NCBI RefSeq assembly: GCF_007994075.1
Contig: NZ_VIWU01000001.1
Span: 2,108,001 to 2,172,000, forward strand
DNA: 64,000 bases
Source: Pseudonocardia hierapolitana
GTDB taxonomy: Bacteria > Actinomycetota > Actinomycetes > Mycobacteriales > Pseudonocardiaceae
Direction of reading: 5' to 3'
Position numbers and translations under genes: made by a program. Below the pieces are notes generated by a model that saw only the letters and a list, made by a program, of their open reading frames with translations, searched no databases and was not told the origin of the DNA. Positions 1 to 9,178 of the stretch are shown here, piece after piece; the first letter of the stretch is position 1, and each line of letters opens with the position of its first letter.

Positions 1-819
1 GACTGGCTGTCGTTCTTCATGTTCACGTACTTCACCGACCGGGACGGGAAGTACCAGCTCGGCACGCTGAAGGAGTCGGCGTTCGACCCCCTGAGCAGGA
101 CCTGCGAGTTCATGCTCAAGGAGGAGGCGCACCACATGTTCGTCGGCACCACGGGCGTCGACCGGGTGGTCGCGCGCACCGCGGAGCTGATGCGCGAGCA
201 CGACACCGACGACATCGCGCCGCGCGGCGGGATCCCCCTCGACGTGATCCAGAAGTACATCAACTTCCACTACTCGGTGTCGCTGGACCTCTTCGGCTCG
301 GAGCGCTCCACGAACGCCGCCAACTACTTCACCGCGGGCCTGAAGGGCCGCTGGCAGGAGGAGCGGCGCAAGGACGACCACGTGCTCACCGAGGACGCGA
401 CGCACATCGACGTGGTGCGGGACGGCGAGATCACCACCGACGAGGTGTCGGCGCTGCTCGCGCTCAACCACGACCTGCGCCGCGAGTACATCGCCGACTG
501 CGAGACCGGGCTCAAGCGCTGGAACCGCGTGCTGGAGAAGGGCGGGATCGACCGTCGCCTGTACCTGCCGCACCTCGGGTTCAACCGCCACGTCGGGGTG
601 TTCGCCGACCACCACGTCACGCCGAAGGGCGATCTCGTCGGCGAGGACGTCTGGGAGGCCAACCGGGACAGGTGGCTGCCGAGCGAGGCCGACAAGACCC
701 ACGTCCGGTCGCTGATGCGGCCGGTCTACGAGCCGGGCAAGATCGCCGGCTGGATCGCGCCGCCGTCGAAGGGCATCAACGACAAGCCGGTCGACTACGA
801 GTACGTGCACTTCCCCTGA
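1..819 (+). CDS. boxB: Benzoyl-CoA 2,3-epoxidase subunit BoxB, C-terminal part
   Basis: The open frame is already running at base 1 and ends in TGA at 819, so roughly the last 270 residues of a protein of about 470 are present. The segments EEAHHMFVG (diiron-ligand type E-x-x-H), DVIQKYINFHYSVSLDLFG and LPHLGFNRHVGVF are characteristic of BoxB, the diiron oxygenase that, with the reductase BoxA, epoxidises the ring of benzoyl-CoA in the aerobic box pathway; BoxC then opens the ring. BoxA and BoxC must lie upstream if present, because the genes downstream are unrelated. Family identification rests on recognised sequence; the missing N-terminus is a window-edge effect, not a mutation. Confidence 0.93.
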   Translation, partial: DWLSFFMFTYFTDRDGKYQLGTLKESAFDPLSRTCEFMLKEEAHHMFVGTTGVDRVVARTAELMREHDTDDIAPRGGIPLDVIQKYINFHYSVSLDLFGSERSTNAANYFTAGLKGRWQEERRKDDHVLTEDATHIDVVRDGEITTDEVSALLALNHDLRREYIADCETGLKRWNRVLEKGGIDRRLYLPHLGFNRHVGVFADHHVTPKGDLVGEDVWEANRDRWLPSEADKTHVRSLMRPVYEPGKIAGWIAPPSKGINDKPVDYEYVHFP

Positions 820-837
820 CGACCCGGCCGAAGCCGG

Positions 838-1887
838 TCAGTAGAACTCCACGGTGTTCACCACGTTGCGCAGGGGCAGGCCGTCCAGCAGCCTGCCGGC
901 GTTGTCGGCGAACAGCTCCGCGATCCGCCGCCCCTCTGCCGGGGTGAGCGTGGCGTTGTGCGGGCTGATCAGCACGTTCGGCAGGTCCCACAGCGGGCTC
1001 GCGGGGTCGAGCGGCTCCACGGCGAACACGTCGAGGGCGGCGAACCCGATGCGCCCGTCGCGCAGGGCCGCGACGAGCGCGTCCTCGTCCACCACGGTGC
1101 CGCGGCCGACGTTGACCAGGGTCGTGCCCGGGCGGACGGCGGCCAGCACCTCGGCGCTCACCAGCTTGTCGGTGGCCGCGGTGGCCGGCAGCGTGACGAC
1201 GATGCCGTCGACCCGTCCGACGACGGCCGCGAGCTCGCTCGGGTGCACGAGCTCGGCGACCCCGTCGACCGGCTCGCCCCGCCGGCTCGTGCCGATCACC
1301 CGGGTGCCGAGCGCTGCGAGCACCCGCGCCACCTCGCGCCCGATCCCGCCGAGCCCGACGACCAGCACGGTCTGCTCCCGCAGCTGCCCCATCAGCCACC
1401 GCGGCGGCCACGCGTGCCGGGCGGCGTCGGCCTGCAGCCGCGGCAGGTTCTTCGCGCCCGCGAGCAGGCCGAACAGGGCGTACTCGGCGAGCGGGCCCGC
1501 GTGCACGCCTGCCGAGGTGGTGAACATGACGCGGGCGAGCTGCTCCGCGGTGAGCCCCGCGGCCTTCACGAGCGCGCCGCCACCGGCCGCCATCGTGTGC
1601 ACCCACCGCAGCCGCGGGTTGGACTCGACGGCACGCCGCAGCGCCGCCGGATCCTCGCCGGGCACCCCGTAGAGCGCGTCCGCGCCGTCGATGATCTCGG
1701 CGAACCGGCGTTCCTGCTCCGGGGTGCGGGTGAAGGCGGGGTCGCCGTGGTGGTCGGCGGGGTAGCGCTCGGGCGGGAGCAGCTCCGGCTCGAACAGCAT
1801 CTCCACCCGCGGCTCCCGCTCCTCCACGAGCGCACACAGCTCCGCGCTCAGGGGTGTCACCACCGCGACCTGCAGCCGCTCCCCCAC
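838..1887 (-). CDS. D-isomer-specific 2-hydroxyacid dehydrogenase family protein
   Basis: A 349-residue cytosolic NAD(P)-dependent oxidoreductase. The Rossmann motif VVGLGGIGREVARVL lies near the middle, followed by the conserved VNVGRGTVVDEDALVAAL, DVFAVEPLDP and SPHNA segments that carry the catalytic Arg, Glu and His of the D-2-hydroxyacid dehydrogenase family. The substrate cannot be deduced. The GTG start at 1887 has GGAGG about six bases upstream. It converges on boxB, with the stops 19 bases apart, and is divergent from the alpha/beta hydrolase at 1921 with only 33 bases between the starts, so the two probably share a promoter zone. Complete and intact. Confidence 0.9.
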   Translation of the reverse strand: MGERLQVAVVTPLSAELCALVEEREPRVEMLFEPELLPPERYPADHHGDPAFTRTPEQERRFAEIIDGADALYGVPGEDPAALRRAVESNPRLRWVHTMAAGGGALVKAAGLTAEQLARVMFTTSAGVHAGPLAEYALFGLLAGAKNLPRLQADAARHAWPPRWLMGQLREQTVLVVGLGGIGREVARVLAALGTRVIGTSRRGEPVDGVAELVHPSELAAVVGRVDGIVVTLPATAATDKLVSAEVLAAVRPGTTLVNVGRGTVVDEDALVAALRDGRIGFAALDVFAVEPLDPASPLWDLPNVLISPHNATLTPAEGRRIAELFADNAGRLLDGLPLRNVVNTVEFY

Positions 1888-1920
1888 CCGTACCTCCGAT
1901 CGCCGGGACCCGCAGCCAGC

Positions 1921-3027
1921 ATGTCAAGTGCGCCGTTGACCCCGACGGGCCGGGCCCGCGAGCATGCCGTCGTGCAGCTGCTCCCCGGCGTCCGCGCCGC
2001 GCTCGTCGACACCGACCGCATCCGGATGCACGTCCTCGAGTCCGGCCCCGCCGACGGCGTCCCGGTCGTGTTCGTCCACGGCAATCTCTCGACCGGGCGT
2101 TTCTACGAGCACCTCATGCCGCGGTTACCGCGGTACCGGGTGCTCGCTCCGGACATGCGCGGGTTCGGCCGTTCCGAACCGGCCCCGCTGGACGCCACGC
2201 GCGGGCTCGCCGACTGGGCCGACGACCTGGACGCGCTGCTACGAGCGCTCGGGATCGACGCCCCGCCGCACCTCGTGGGGTGGTCGACGGGCGCCGCGGC
2301 GATCGCGCGGTACGCGCTGGACCGACCCGTGGCCTCGCTGACGCTCATCGGCCCGGTCTCGCCGTACGGCTATGGCGGCGTCCACGCCGACGGCCGCCCG
2401 TGCGCCCCGGACTTCGCGGGGTCCGGCGGCGGCACGGCCAACCCCGAGGTCGTGCGGCGGATCGCCGAGGGCGACGCGTCGGCCGACAGCCCGGCGTCGA
2501 TCCGCAACGTCATGAACGCGTTCTACTTCGCCCCCACCCACCGGGAGCCGCCCGAGCGCGAGGACCTGCTCGTCGACGAGATCCTCCGGACCCTGACCGG
2601 CCCGACCGGCTACCCGGGCGACGCCGAGGCCTCGCCGCACTGGCCCGGCACCGCCCCGGGCACGTCCGGCGTCCTCAACGCGCTCTCCCCGAAGTACTGC
2701 GACTGGACCGGGATCGTCGACCTGGCCCCGAAGCCGCCCGTGCTGTGGACGCACGGCAGCGCCGACCTCGTCGTGGCCGACGGGTCACCACTCGAGATGG
2801 GGACGGTCGGCGCGTCCGGTGCGGTACCCGGCTGGCCCGGGCCCGACGCCTTCCCGGCGCAGCCGATGGTCACGCAGATCCGCGAGGTGCTCGGCCGCTA
2901 CGCGGCCGCCGGAGGCACGGTGCGCACCGAGGTCCTCGCCGGCTCCGGCCACGGCCCGCACCTCGACGCCGCCGACGCCTGGCTCGCGGTTTTCACCGAC
3001 TTCTTGTCGACCGCACACATCCGGTAG
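1921..3027 (+). CDS. Alpha/beta hydrolase
   Basis: A 368-residue serine hydrolase of the alpha/beta fold: oxyanion segment FVHGNLSTGRFYEHL, strand-loop PDMRGFGRSEPAP, nucleophile elbow GWSTGAAA (Ser in G-x-S-x-G) and a late GSGHGPHLDAADAWL containing the catalytic His. A long cap between about residues 150 and 260 makes it larger than the usual 280-residue members. The frame is open far upstream, but protein-like sequence begins only at ATG 1921; no good ribosome-binding site precedes it and a start in the following 35 codons is possible. Substrate unknown. It is followed 65 bases later by a regulator on the same strand. Confidence 0.85.
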   Translation: MSSAPLTPTGRAREHAVVQLLPGVRAALVDTDRIRMHVLESGPADGVPVVFVHGNLSTGRFYEHLMPRLPRYRVLAPDMRGFGRSEPAPLDATRGLADWADDLDALLRALGIDAPPHLVGWSTGAAAIARYALDRPVASLTLIGPVSPYGYGGVHADGRPCAPDFAGSGGGTANPEVVRRIAEGDASADSPASIRNVMNAFYFAPTHREPPEREDLLVDEILRTLTGPTGYPGDAEASPHWPGTAPGTSGVLNALSPKYCDWTGIVDLAPKPPVLWTHGSADLVVADGSPLEMGTVGASGAVPGWPGPDAFPAQPMVTQIREVLGRYAAAGGTVRTEVLAGSGHGPHLDAADAWLAVFTDFLSTAHIR

Positions 3028-3092
3028 GGACGACACACCTCCGCGCCGGCGTCACGCGGATCGTGGTCCGGGCGGCGGGGCATGCTGGACGG

Positions 3093-3959
3093 GTGGACCG
3101 GACCGAGCTCGGGATCGCGCTGCGCACGTGGCGGGAGCGACTGCGCCCCGCCGACGTCGGCCTGCCGCCGGGTGCGCGGCGACGCACCCCCGGCCTGCGG
3201 CGCGAGGAGGTCGCCGGCCTCGCCGGGATGTCGGTGGACTACCTGACCCGCGTGGAGCAGGGCCGTGGCCCTCGTCCGTCCGAGGCGGTGCTCGGCGGCC
3301 TCGCCCGGGCGCTGCGCCTCACCGACGCCGAGCGTGACCACCTCTTCGCGCTCGCCGGCGTCGCGCCACCGCCGCCGGGACGGATCCGCAGCGCGGTGCG
3401 GCCGAGCGTGCAGCGGCTGATGGACGGCTTCACCGACCTCCCGGTCGTGCTGCTCGACGCCAAGTGCGACGTGCTCGCCTGGAACCCCCTCGCCGCCGCG
3501 CTGCTCGGCGACATGTCGGCCGTGCCGCCCGGGCAGCGCAACCTGGTGTGGCAGGCGTTCCTCGGCGGGCACGGGCGCGTCGACGTGGACCCCGAGGACC
3601 GGGCGCGGCTCGACCGGGCGATCGTCTCCGACCTGCGCCGCACGGCCGCCCGCTACCCGGACGACCCCGGCCTCGCCCGGCTCGTCGCCGAGCTGCGCGC
3701 CGGGAGCGACCGGTTCGAGCGCCTCTGGACCCTGCGTGAGCTCGACGAACGCCACGGCGACACCAAGCGCATCCGCCACCCCGAGCTCGGCGTGATCGAG
3801 CTGGACTGCAACGTGCTGCACGTCCAGGGCGACGACCAGGTGCTGCTGCTCTACTCGGCTCCACCGGGGAGCCGGGAGGCCGAGGCGCTCGCGCTGCTCG
3901 GCGTGGTGGGGCCGCAGGCGATCGGGACAGCGGTGAACGGGGGGCCGGTCACCGCTTGA
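3093..3959 (+). CDS. XRE-family regulator with MmyB-like ligand-binding domain
   Basis: A 288-residue DNA-binding regulator. The N-terminal helix-turn-helix shows the family signature RRRTPGLRREEVAGLAG, MSVDYLTRVEQG and RPSEAVLGGLARALRL (about residues 25-85). The remaining 200 residues match the MmyB-like ligand-binding region, with the typical VLAWNPLAAALLGD, RNLVWQAF and TKRIRHPELGVIELDCNVL. Such proteins usually control an adjacent oxidoreductase or hydrolase gene, here either hydrolase neighbour. The GTG at 3093 is chosen because the conserved fold begins right after it. The last 11 bases overlap the 3' end of the convergent hydrolase gene. This is the first of three members of this family in the window (see 61478 and 62380). 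Confidence 0.9.
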   Translation: MDRTELGIALRTWRERLRPADVGLPPGARRRTPGLRREEVAGLAGMSVDYLTRVEQGRGPRPSEAVLGGLARALRLTDAERDHLFALAGVAPPPPGRIRSAVRPSVQRLMDGFTDLPVVLLDAKCDVLAWNPLAAALLGDMSAVPPGQRNLVWQAFLGGHGRVDVDPEDRARLDRAIVSDLRRTAARYPDDPGLARLVAELRAGSDRFERLWTLRELDERHGDTKRIRHPELGVIELDCNVLHVQGDDQVLLLYSAPPGSREAEALALLGVVGPQAIGTAVNGGPVTA

Positions 3960-4827
3960 CCAGGTCCAGGACCAGCTCGGCGACGTCCTGCGGCGCTTCC
4001 TCGGCCATGAAGTGGCCCGCTCGCGTGGTGACGTGCTGCAGATCGGTGGCCCACGGCCGCCACGTCGCGGCAGCGTCGAACCCCAGCTGCGTTCCCCAGT
4101 CCTGCTGGACGACCGTCACCGGCATCGTGAGCCGGTTGCCGGCGTCGAGGTCGGCCCGGTCGTGCTCGATGTCGACCGTCGCGGTGGCCCGGTAGTCGGC
4201 CACGATCGACGGAACGGCGTCCCGGCAGGCGCGCAGGTACTCGGCGCGCACGTCCGCCGGGATCGCGTCGGGGTTCGAGGACCAGGCGTCGAGGAAGTAC
4301 CCGAAGAACGCGTCGGAGCTGGCCCGGATCATCTGCTCGGGCAGGCCGGGCGGCTGGGCCATCAGGTAGAGGTGGAAGGCCACGGCCGCGCTCACCCCGT
4401 GGAGCACGTTCCAGGTGTCCAGGGTGGGGAGGATGTCCAGGATCCCCAGGTGGCTCACCCGATCCGGCTGGTCCAGGCCGGCCCGGAACGCGACGTGCGC
4501 GCCGCGGTCGTGCCCGACCAGCGCGAACCGCGCGAACCCGAGGGCGTCGGCCATGCCGACGACGTCAGCGGCCATCGTCCGCTTCGAGTAGGTGTCGTCG
4601 TCGACCGCCTCCGGCTTGCTGCTGGCGCCGTAGCCGCGGAGATCGGGGCAGACCACCGTGCGGTGCTCGGCGAGGACGGGAGCGACGTGCCGCCACATCA
4701 GGTGGGTCTCGGGGAAGCCGTGCAGCAGCACGAGCGGCGGCCCGTCCCCTCCGACCGCCGCGTTGAGCTCGATGCCGTCGGCCACGCCGATCGACCTGGT
4801 CTCGAATCCCGGAACGGTGGTGCCCAT
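3949..4827 (-). CDS. Alpha/beta hydrolase, fluoroacetate dehalogenase/epoxide hydrolase-like
   Basis: A 292-residue alpha/beta hydrolase with an Asp nucleophile: HGFPETHLMWRHVAPVL (oxyanion region), PDLRGYGASSKP, and the elbow VGHDRGAHVAFRAGL, where Asp takes the place of Ser. That combination, the YSKRTMAADVVGMADALGF segment and the C-terminal RAGHFMAEEAPQDVAELVL resemble fluoroacetate dehalogenases and soluble epoxide hydrolases. The true substrate is not predictable and dehalogenation is unproven. The start is the ATG at 4827, where protein-like sequence begins although the frame is open further upstream. Divergent from the SARP-type regulator at 4882, 54 bases away. Confidence 0.87.
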   Translation of the reverse strand: MGTTVPGFETRSIGVADGIELNAAVGGDGPPLVLLHGFPETHLMWRHVAPVLAEHRTVVCPDLRGYGASSKPEAVDDDTYSKRTMAADVVGMADALGFARFALVGHDRGAHVAFRAGLDQPDRVSHLGILDILPTLDTWNVLHGVSAAVAFHLYLMAQPPGLPEQMIRASSDAFFGYFLDAWSSNPDAIPADVRAEYLRACRDAVPSIVADYRATATVDIEHDRADLDAGNRLTMPVTVVQQDWGTQLGFDAAATWRPWATDLQHVTTRAGHFMAEEAPQDVAELVLDLVKR

Positions 4828-4881
4828 GGCCCGAGGATGCGCGAGCCGGATCAGCAGCGGATCAGCGGCGACAATGGGCAC

Positions 4882-6891
4882 GTGGAGATCCACGTCGAGG
4901 TGCTCGGACCGGTGGTGGTCCGGGATGCCGAGGGCGCGCCGATCGCGGTCGGCAGCCGGCGGCGCCGCGAGCTCCTCGGTCGCCTGGTCGCGGCCGGCGG
5001 CCGGCCCGTCCCGCTCGGGGTGCTGGTCGCGGATCTCTGGGAGGACCGGCCGCACACGGCGGCCGGGACCGTCCGCACCTTCGTCGCCGAGCTGCGCCGG
5101 GCACTCGAACCGGATCGTCCGCCGCGGAGCCGGTCGCACGTCATCGAGACCGTCGGCACCGGATACGCCCTGCGGGTTCCCCGGGAACGAGTGGACGCCC
5201 ACCGTTTCGAGGACACCCTCCGGGCCGTGCGCGACGAACCCGGCGGCCGGGTCGCCCCGGCGTTGAGCGATGCGCTCTCGTGGTGGACGGGCGAGCCGTA
5301 CGCGGACCTCGACGCCTCGCCGTGGCTGACGCAGGAGCGGGCCCGCCTGGCGGAGCTCCACCGCCAGGCGGTCGAGCTGCGCGCCCGGGCGGAGCTCGAC
5401 CTCGGGCGTGGCGCGCCCCTCGTCCCGGAGCTGGACGCGTTCGCGGCCACGCACGCGTGGCGGGAACAGGCCTGGGTCCTCCTCGCCCATGCTCTCTACC
5501 AGGCCGACCGCCAGGTCGACGCGCTCGCTTCACTGCGCGACGCGCGCGCGAGGCTGCTGGATCGGTACGGGCTTGAGTCGGCGGACAGCCTCGACCACCT
5601 CGAACGCGACATCCTCCGGCACGCCCCGCACCTGAGGCCCGCGCCGCGGGACGAGGACCGGCTGCGCCTGCTCACGCGCACGGAGGCGACCGGGACCTTC
5701 ACCCGGCTCCGCTCGATGAGCACCGTGGCCGGGGCCGCCGCGATCACGGGTGGCGCCAACCTGGTGCTCGCCCAGGACCAGCGGGCCGCCGCGGTCGCGG
5801 AGGCGGAACGCACCGGGGACCCCGTGCTCACCGCGCGGGTGATCGCGGCCTACGACGTCCCGACCATCTGGACCCGCGCCGACGATCCCGGACGCTCCCA
5901 GGCCCTCGTCGCGACGACCCGGCGCACCCTCGACCGGCTCGGAGCAGGCGCTCCACCTGCGCTTCGAGCACGTCTGCTCGCCACCATCGGGCTCGAGCAC
6001 CGCGGGACCCGGGACCGCTGGGCCGCCGAGGCGGCGACCGAGGCCGAACGGCTCGCCCGGGACCTGCAGGACGCAGGCGTGCTGGCGCTCGCGCTCAACG
6101 CCCGGTTCGTGCAGTCCTTCCAGCACCCCGGGCGCACCGGGGAGCGCGACGCCGTGGCCGGCGAGCTCATCGAGCTCTCCACCCGACACGACCTCCCGAC
6201 GTTCGAGGTCCTCGGCCATCTCATCAAGATCCAGGTGCACGCGGCGCGCGGCGACCTCGACTCGGCAGAGCCCCACGTCGTGGCGGCCGAGCGGCTCGCC
6301 ACGATCCACGAGACCCCGCTCGTCCACGTCTTGACCGGGGCCTTCCGAGCGATGCGGCTGGCAGCACGCTCGAACGTCCCCGCCGAGGTCGCCCGGGCCT
6401 ATCGCGCCGTCGCCGCCGACCTCGCCGGCGCCGGCATGCCCGGGGTGGAGGCCGGCCTCTTCCCGCTCGCGCTCCTCTCGCTGCGCATGCGTCACCGACG
6501 TCCGGCTCCGACCGACCCCGATCTCGACTGGGGCCCCTACCGCCCCTGGGTGCAGCCCCTCCTCGACCACGCCCGCGGCGACCTCGCCGCGGCCCGGCGC
6601 GCCGCCGGCACCCTGCCCCGACCCGCTGCCGACCACCTGTACGACTCGCTCTGGGCCGTCAACGCACACACGGCGGTCCTGCTGCAGGACGATTCCCTCG
6701 CCGCCCGAGCACGGGAGGCACTCCACCCCCTGCGCGGCGAGATCGCGGGCGGAACGACCGCCATGATCACCTTCGGTCCGGTGGACGACCTGCTGGTGGC
6801 GCTCGATCGGAGTGCGACGCGGACCGGCGAGAACCCGTCCACTCCCTTCACTGCTCTGCGGGCGACACGCCGGGGAGGGGCTTGCCGATGA
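4882..6891 (+). CDS. SARP/BTAD-type transcriptional regulator with C-terminal helical repeats
   Basis: A 669-residue regulator. Residues 1-95 form an OmpR-like winged helix (VEIHVEVLGPVVVRDAEG through VIETVGTGYAL). Residues of about 97-245 are a bacterial transcriptional activation domain (VDAHRFEDTL, the W-x-G-x-PYADL motif, ARLAELHRQAVELR, QADRQVDALASLRDAR). The remaining 400 residues are alpha-helical TPR-like repeats rich in Ala, Arg and Glu. Unlike AfsR there is no P-loop, so this is a SARP fused directly to a repeat region. The GTG start at 4882 opens the conserved fold; the upstream open frame to 4012 is the shadow of the opposite gene. Probable target: the divergent hydrolase. Confidence 0.85.
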   Translation: MEIHVEVLGPVVVRDAEGAPIAVGSRRRRELLGRLVAAGGRPVPLGVLVADLWEDRPHTAAGTVRTFVAELRRALEPDRPPRSRSHVIETVGTGYALRVPRERVDAHRFEDTLRAVRDEPGGRVAPALSDALSWWTGEPYADLDASPWLTQERARLAELHRQAVELRARAELDLGRGAPLVPELDAFAATHAWREQAWVLLAHALYQADRQVDALASLRDARARLLDRYGLESADSLDHLERDILRHAPHLRPAPRDEDRLRLLTRTEATGTFTRLRSMSTVAGAAAITGGANLVLAQDQRAAAVAEAERTGDPVLTARVIAAYDVPTIWTRADDPGRSQALVATTRRTLDRLGAGAPPALRARLLATIGLEHRGTRDRWAAEAATEAERLARDLQDAGVLALALNARFVQSFQHPGRTGERDAVAGELIELSTRHDLPTFEVLGHLIKIQVHAARGDLDSAEPHVVAAERLATIHETPLVHVLTGAFRAMRLAARSNVPAEVARAYRAVAADLAGAGMPGVEAGLFPLALLSLRMRHRRPAPTDPDLDWGPYRPWVQPLLDHARGDLAAARRAAGTLPRPAADHLYDSLWAVNAHTAVLLQDDSLAARAREALHPLRGEIAGGTTAMITFGPVDDLLVALDRSATRTGENPSTPFTALRATRRGGACR

Positions 6892-6975
6892 CGGCAGGGG
6901 GATGAAGGAGCAGACCTGGCCGATCGCCATCGTGAGCGTGGCGAGCGCAAGGTGTGCGAAGCCACGTGCGCGTCC

Positions 6976-8124
6976 TCAGGAGGCGGTGGCCGCGCGGTGG
7001 ACCGCGGCGACCAGCCGGTCGTGTTCGGGGTAGGACCAGTCGAAGGAGAAGCGGCGGCGGGTGTAGCCGAACGCGATGCCGCTGCGGGGGTCGGCGAAGG
7101 CCTCCGAGCCCGCCGAACCGCCGTGGCCGAACGCGTTCGCGCTCAGGAACGGGTAGCGCAGGCCGGTGGCCTGGAATCCCAGCGCGTACTGGCCCCGAGG
7201 ACCGGTGACCAGGTCGCCGCCGGTCGAGTGGATCATGGCGAACTCGCCGATGGTCTCGGGCTCGAGCAGCGGGGCGTGGCCGTCGAGGCCGAAGACCGCC
7301 GCCGCGTACATGCCGGCCAGCCCCCGGGCGCTGCCCACCCCACCGGCGGAGGCCTGCCCGAGCGCGCGCACCCGCCGCGTGTTGATGAAGGCGACCTGAT
7401 CCAGGGGCGGCCTGGAGTTGAGGCCGTACCCGACCCCGGTGATGCTGTGCGGTCCCGGGACGTTCGCCCAGAACGCGGCGAGCTCCTCCGGATCGGCGAG
7501 CCCCGGCAGCACCTCCCGGTACCGGTCCTCCAGCGCCTCGGGCAGCCCGAGGTGCACGTCCAGCCCGTAGGGCGCGCGCACCCGTTCCTCGAAGATCTCC
7601 TGCAGCGAGCGGCCGGTGGCCCGAAGGACCACCTCACCGACCAGCGCGAACGACACGAACCCGCCGTAGCCGTAGGCCGATCCCGGCCTCCAGTACGGCC
7701 GCTGCCCGGCCAGCCGCCCCGCGATCGCCCGGTCGTCGGCGAGTTCGGCGGCCGTCAACCCGCCGTCGACGCCGATCACGCCGGACCGGTGGGACAGCAC
7801 GTCCCGCAGCGTGATCCCGGCCTTGCCCGCGGCGGCGAACTCGGGCCAGAGGCGGGCGACGGGCTGGTCCAGCTCCACCACACCGTCCTGCACCAGCAGC
7901 GCGACCACCAGTGTCGCGGCGCCCTTCGTGGAGGAGTAGACGCCGGTCAGGGTGTCGCCGGTCACCTCGGCCCCGGCCCACAGATCGACCACCGCGTGTC
8001 CATCCGCGTACGCCGCGAGCTGCGCGCCGGACCCGCCCTCCTCGGCCACCGCGGCGGCGAACTCCTCGCGCACCGCCTCGAACCCGTCGGCCACCGTCCC
8101 GTGGATCTCGATCTCGCTCGTCAC
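6976..8124 (-). CDS. Serine hydrolase, class C beta-lactamase / EstB esterase fold
   Basis: A 382-residue member of the beta-lactamase-related serine hydrolases. The active-site S-x-x-K lies at residues 64-67 (VYSSTKG), with a YGYGG tract after RPGSA as the second motif and a HGGSAGSEAFADP tract near the C-terminus. No signal peptide is visible, so a cytosolic esterase or peptidase is more likely than antibiotic resistance. The GTG at 8124 is chosen because GGAG stands six bases upstream; an in-frame ATG at 8202 would add 26 uncharacteristic residues. Divergent from the sigma factor at 8256, which may control it. Confidence 0.87.
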   Translation of the reverse strand: MTSEIEIHGTVADGFEAVREEFAAAVAEEGGSGAQLAAYADGHAVVDLWAGAEVTGDTLTGVYSSTKGAATLVVALLVQDGVVELDQPVARLWPEFAAAGKAGITLRDVLSHRSGVIGVDGGLTAAELADDRAIAGRLAGQRPYWRPGSAYGYGGFVSFALVGEVVLRATGRSLQEIFEERVRAPYGLDVHLGLPEALEDRYREVLPGLADPEELAAFWANVPGPHSITGVGYGLNSRPPLDQVAFINTRRVRALGQASAGGVGSARGLAGMYAAAVFGLDGHAPLLEPETIGEFAMIHSTGGDLVTGPRGQYALGFQATGLRYPFLSANAFGHGGSAGSEAFADPRSGIAFGYTRRRFSFDWSYPEHDRLVAAVHRAATAS

Positions 8125-8255
8125 TTCCTGCTCCGTTCGTCGAATCGATCGCGGGCATGACGAACGGGCCGCCAGGGATGTGACCGGCTCCCGGGTGGTC
8201 ACATCGCCGGGCTGCCGTTCGTCAAGACTGCGACCATCAACACCGAAGGGCGATC

Positions 8256-9143
8256 ATGAACGAGCGTGACCTCCTGGCCGAGCAGTTCGAAGAGCACCGC
8301 GCACATCTGAAGGCCGTGGCCTACCGGATGCTCGGCTCCCTGGCCGAGGCCGACGACGCCGTCCAGGAGGCATGGCTGCGACTCGCGCGCGGCCAGAGCA
8401 GCGACATCGACAATCTCGGCGGCTGGCTGACGACCGTCGTCGGCCGCGTCTGCCTGGACATGCTGCGCTCCCGCCGGCTGCGCGGCGAAGCTCCGCTCGA
8501 GTCCCACCTGCCGGACCCGGTCGTCCGTACCGACGACTCCGATCCCGAACACCAAGCGCTGATCGCCGACTCGGTGGGGCTGGCACTGCTGGTGGTCCTG
8601 GAATCGCTGAACCCGGCCGAACGGCTGGCGTTCGTGCTGCACGACATGTTCGGCATGTCGTTCGAGGAGATCGCCCCGATCGTGGACCGCACCCCCACCG
8701 CGGCCAGGAAGCTCGCCAGCCGGGCCAGGCAGCGGGTGCAGGGCGCGGCTCCCGCCCCTGACCCCGACCCGGTTGCTCAGCGTCGCGTCGTCGACGCGTT
8801 CCTGACAGCCGCGCGCGGCGGCGACATCGACGGCCTGCTGGCCATCCTCGCCCCGGACGTCGTGCTGCGTGCCGACGGCGGCAGGCTGCTCCCCGGTGGC
8901 ATGAACGTCCTGCACGGCGCCGAGGCCGTGGCCGGACAGCTCGCGACCTTCCAGCGCATGGCCACCATCTCCACCACCCGCCCCGCCGAGATCAACGGAG
9001 CGGCCGGACTGGTCAACACGATCGACGGCGAACTCATCTCGATCATGAGCTTCACCATCGCCGACGGCAAGATCGCCACGATCGACATCCTCTCCGACCC
9101 CGACCGCCTCGCTCACCTCGAGGGCACGGGCCTGGAGTCCTGA
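8256..9143 (+). CDS. ECF41-like RNA polymerase sigma factor with SnoaL-type C-terminal domain
   Basis: A 295-residue extracytoplasmic-function sigma factor. Region 2 is MLGSLAEADDAVQEAWLRL and region 4 is NPAERLAFVLHDMFGMSFEEIA plus TPTAARKLASRARQRV. A C-terminal extension of about 120 residues (VVDAFLTAARGGDIDGLLAIL through DVVLRADGG) belongs to the SnoaL-like domain that defines the ECF41 group; in characterised members this domain acts as a built-in regulator in place of a separate anti-sigma factor. The ESHLPDPV and DGG tracts correspond to the family's linker and C-terminal motifs in altered form. ECF41 genes normally neighbour an oxidoreductase, epimerase or carboxymuconolactone decarboxylase; here the neighbour is the divergent hydrolase. 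Confidence 0.9.
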   Translation: MNERDLLAEQFEEHRAHLKAVAYRMLGSLAEADDAVQEAWLRLARGQSSDIDNLGGWLTTVVGRVCLDMLRSRRLRGEAPLESHLPDPVVRTDDSDPEHQALIADSVGLALLVVLESLNPAERLAFVLHDMFGMSFEEIAPIVDRTPTAARKLASRARQRVQGAAPAPDPDPVAQRRVVDAFLTAARGGDIDGLLAILAPDVVLRADGGRLLPGGMNVLHGAEAVAGQLATFQRMATISTTRPAEINGAAGLVNTIDGELISIMSFTIADGKIATIDILSDPDRLAHLEGTGLES

Positions 9144-9178
9144 CCCCGCGCCCGAGTTGCAGCCCGGCCACGCCGGAG

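Noticed and set aside
958..1920. Upstream extension of the alpha/beta hydrolase frame by 321 codons
   Set aside because: Arg/Gly/His-rich sequence antisense to the D-2-hydroxyacid dehydrogenase; protein-like sequence starts only at 1921.
4012..4881. Upstream extension of the SARP frame
   Set aside because: It is the antisense of the dehalogenase-like hydrolase and has no helix-turn-helix or other fold; the winged helix starts at 4882.
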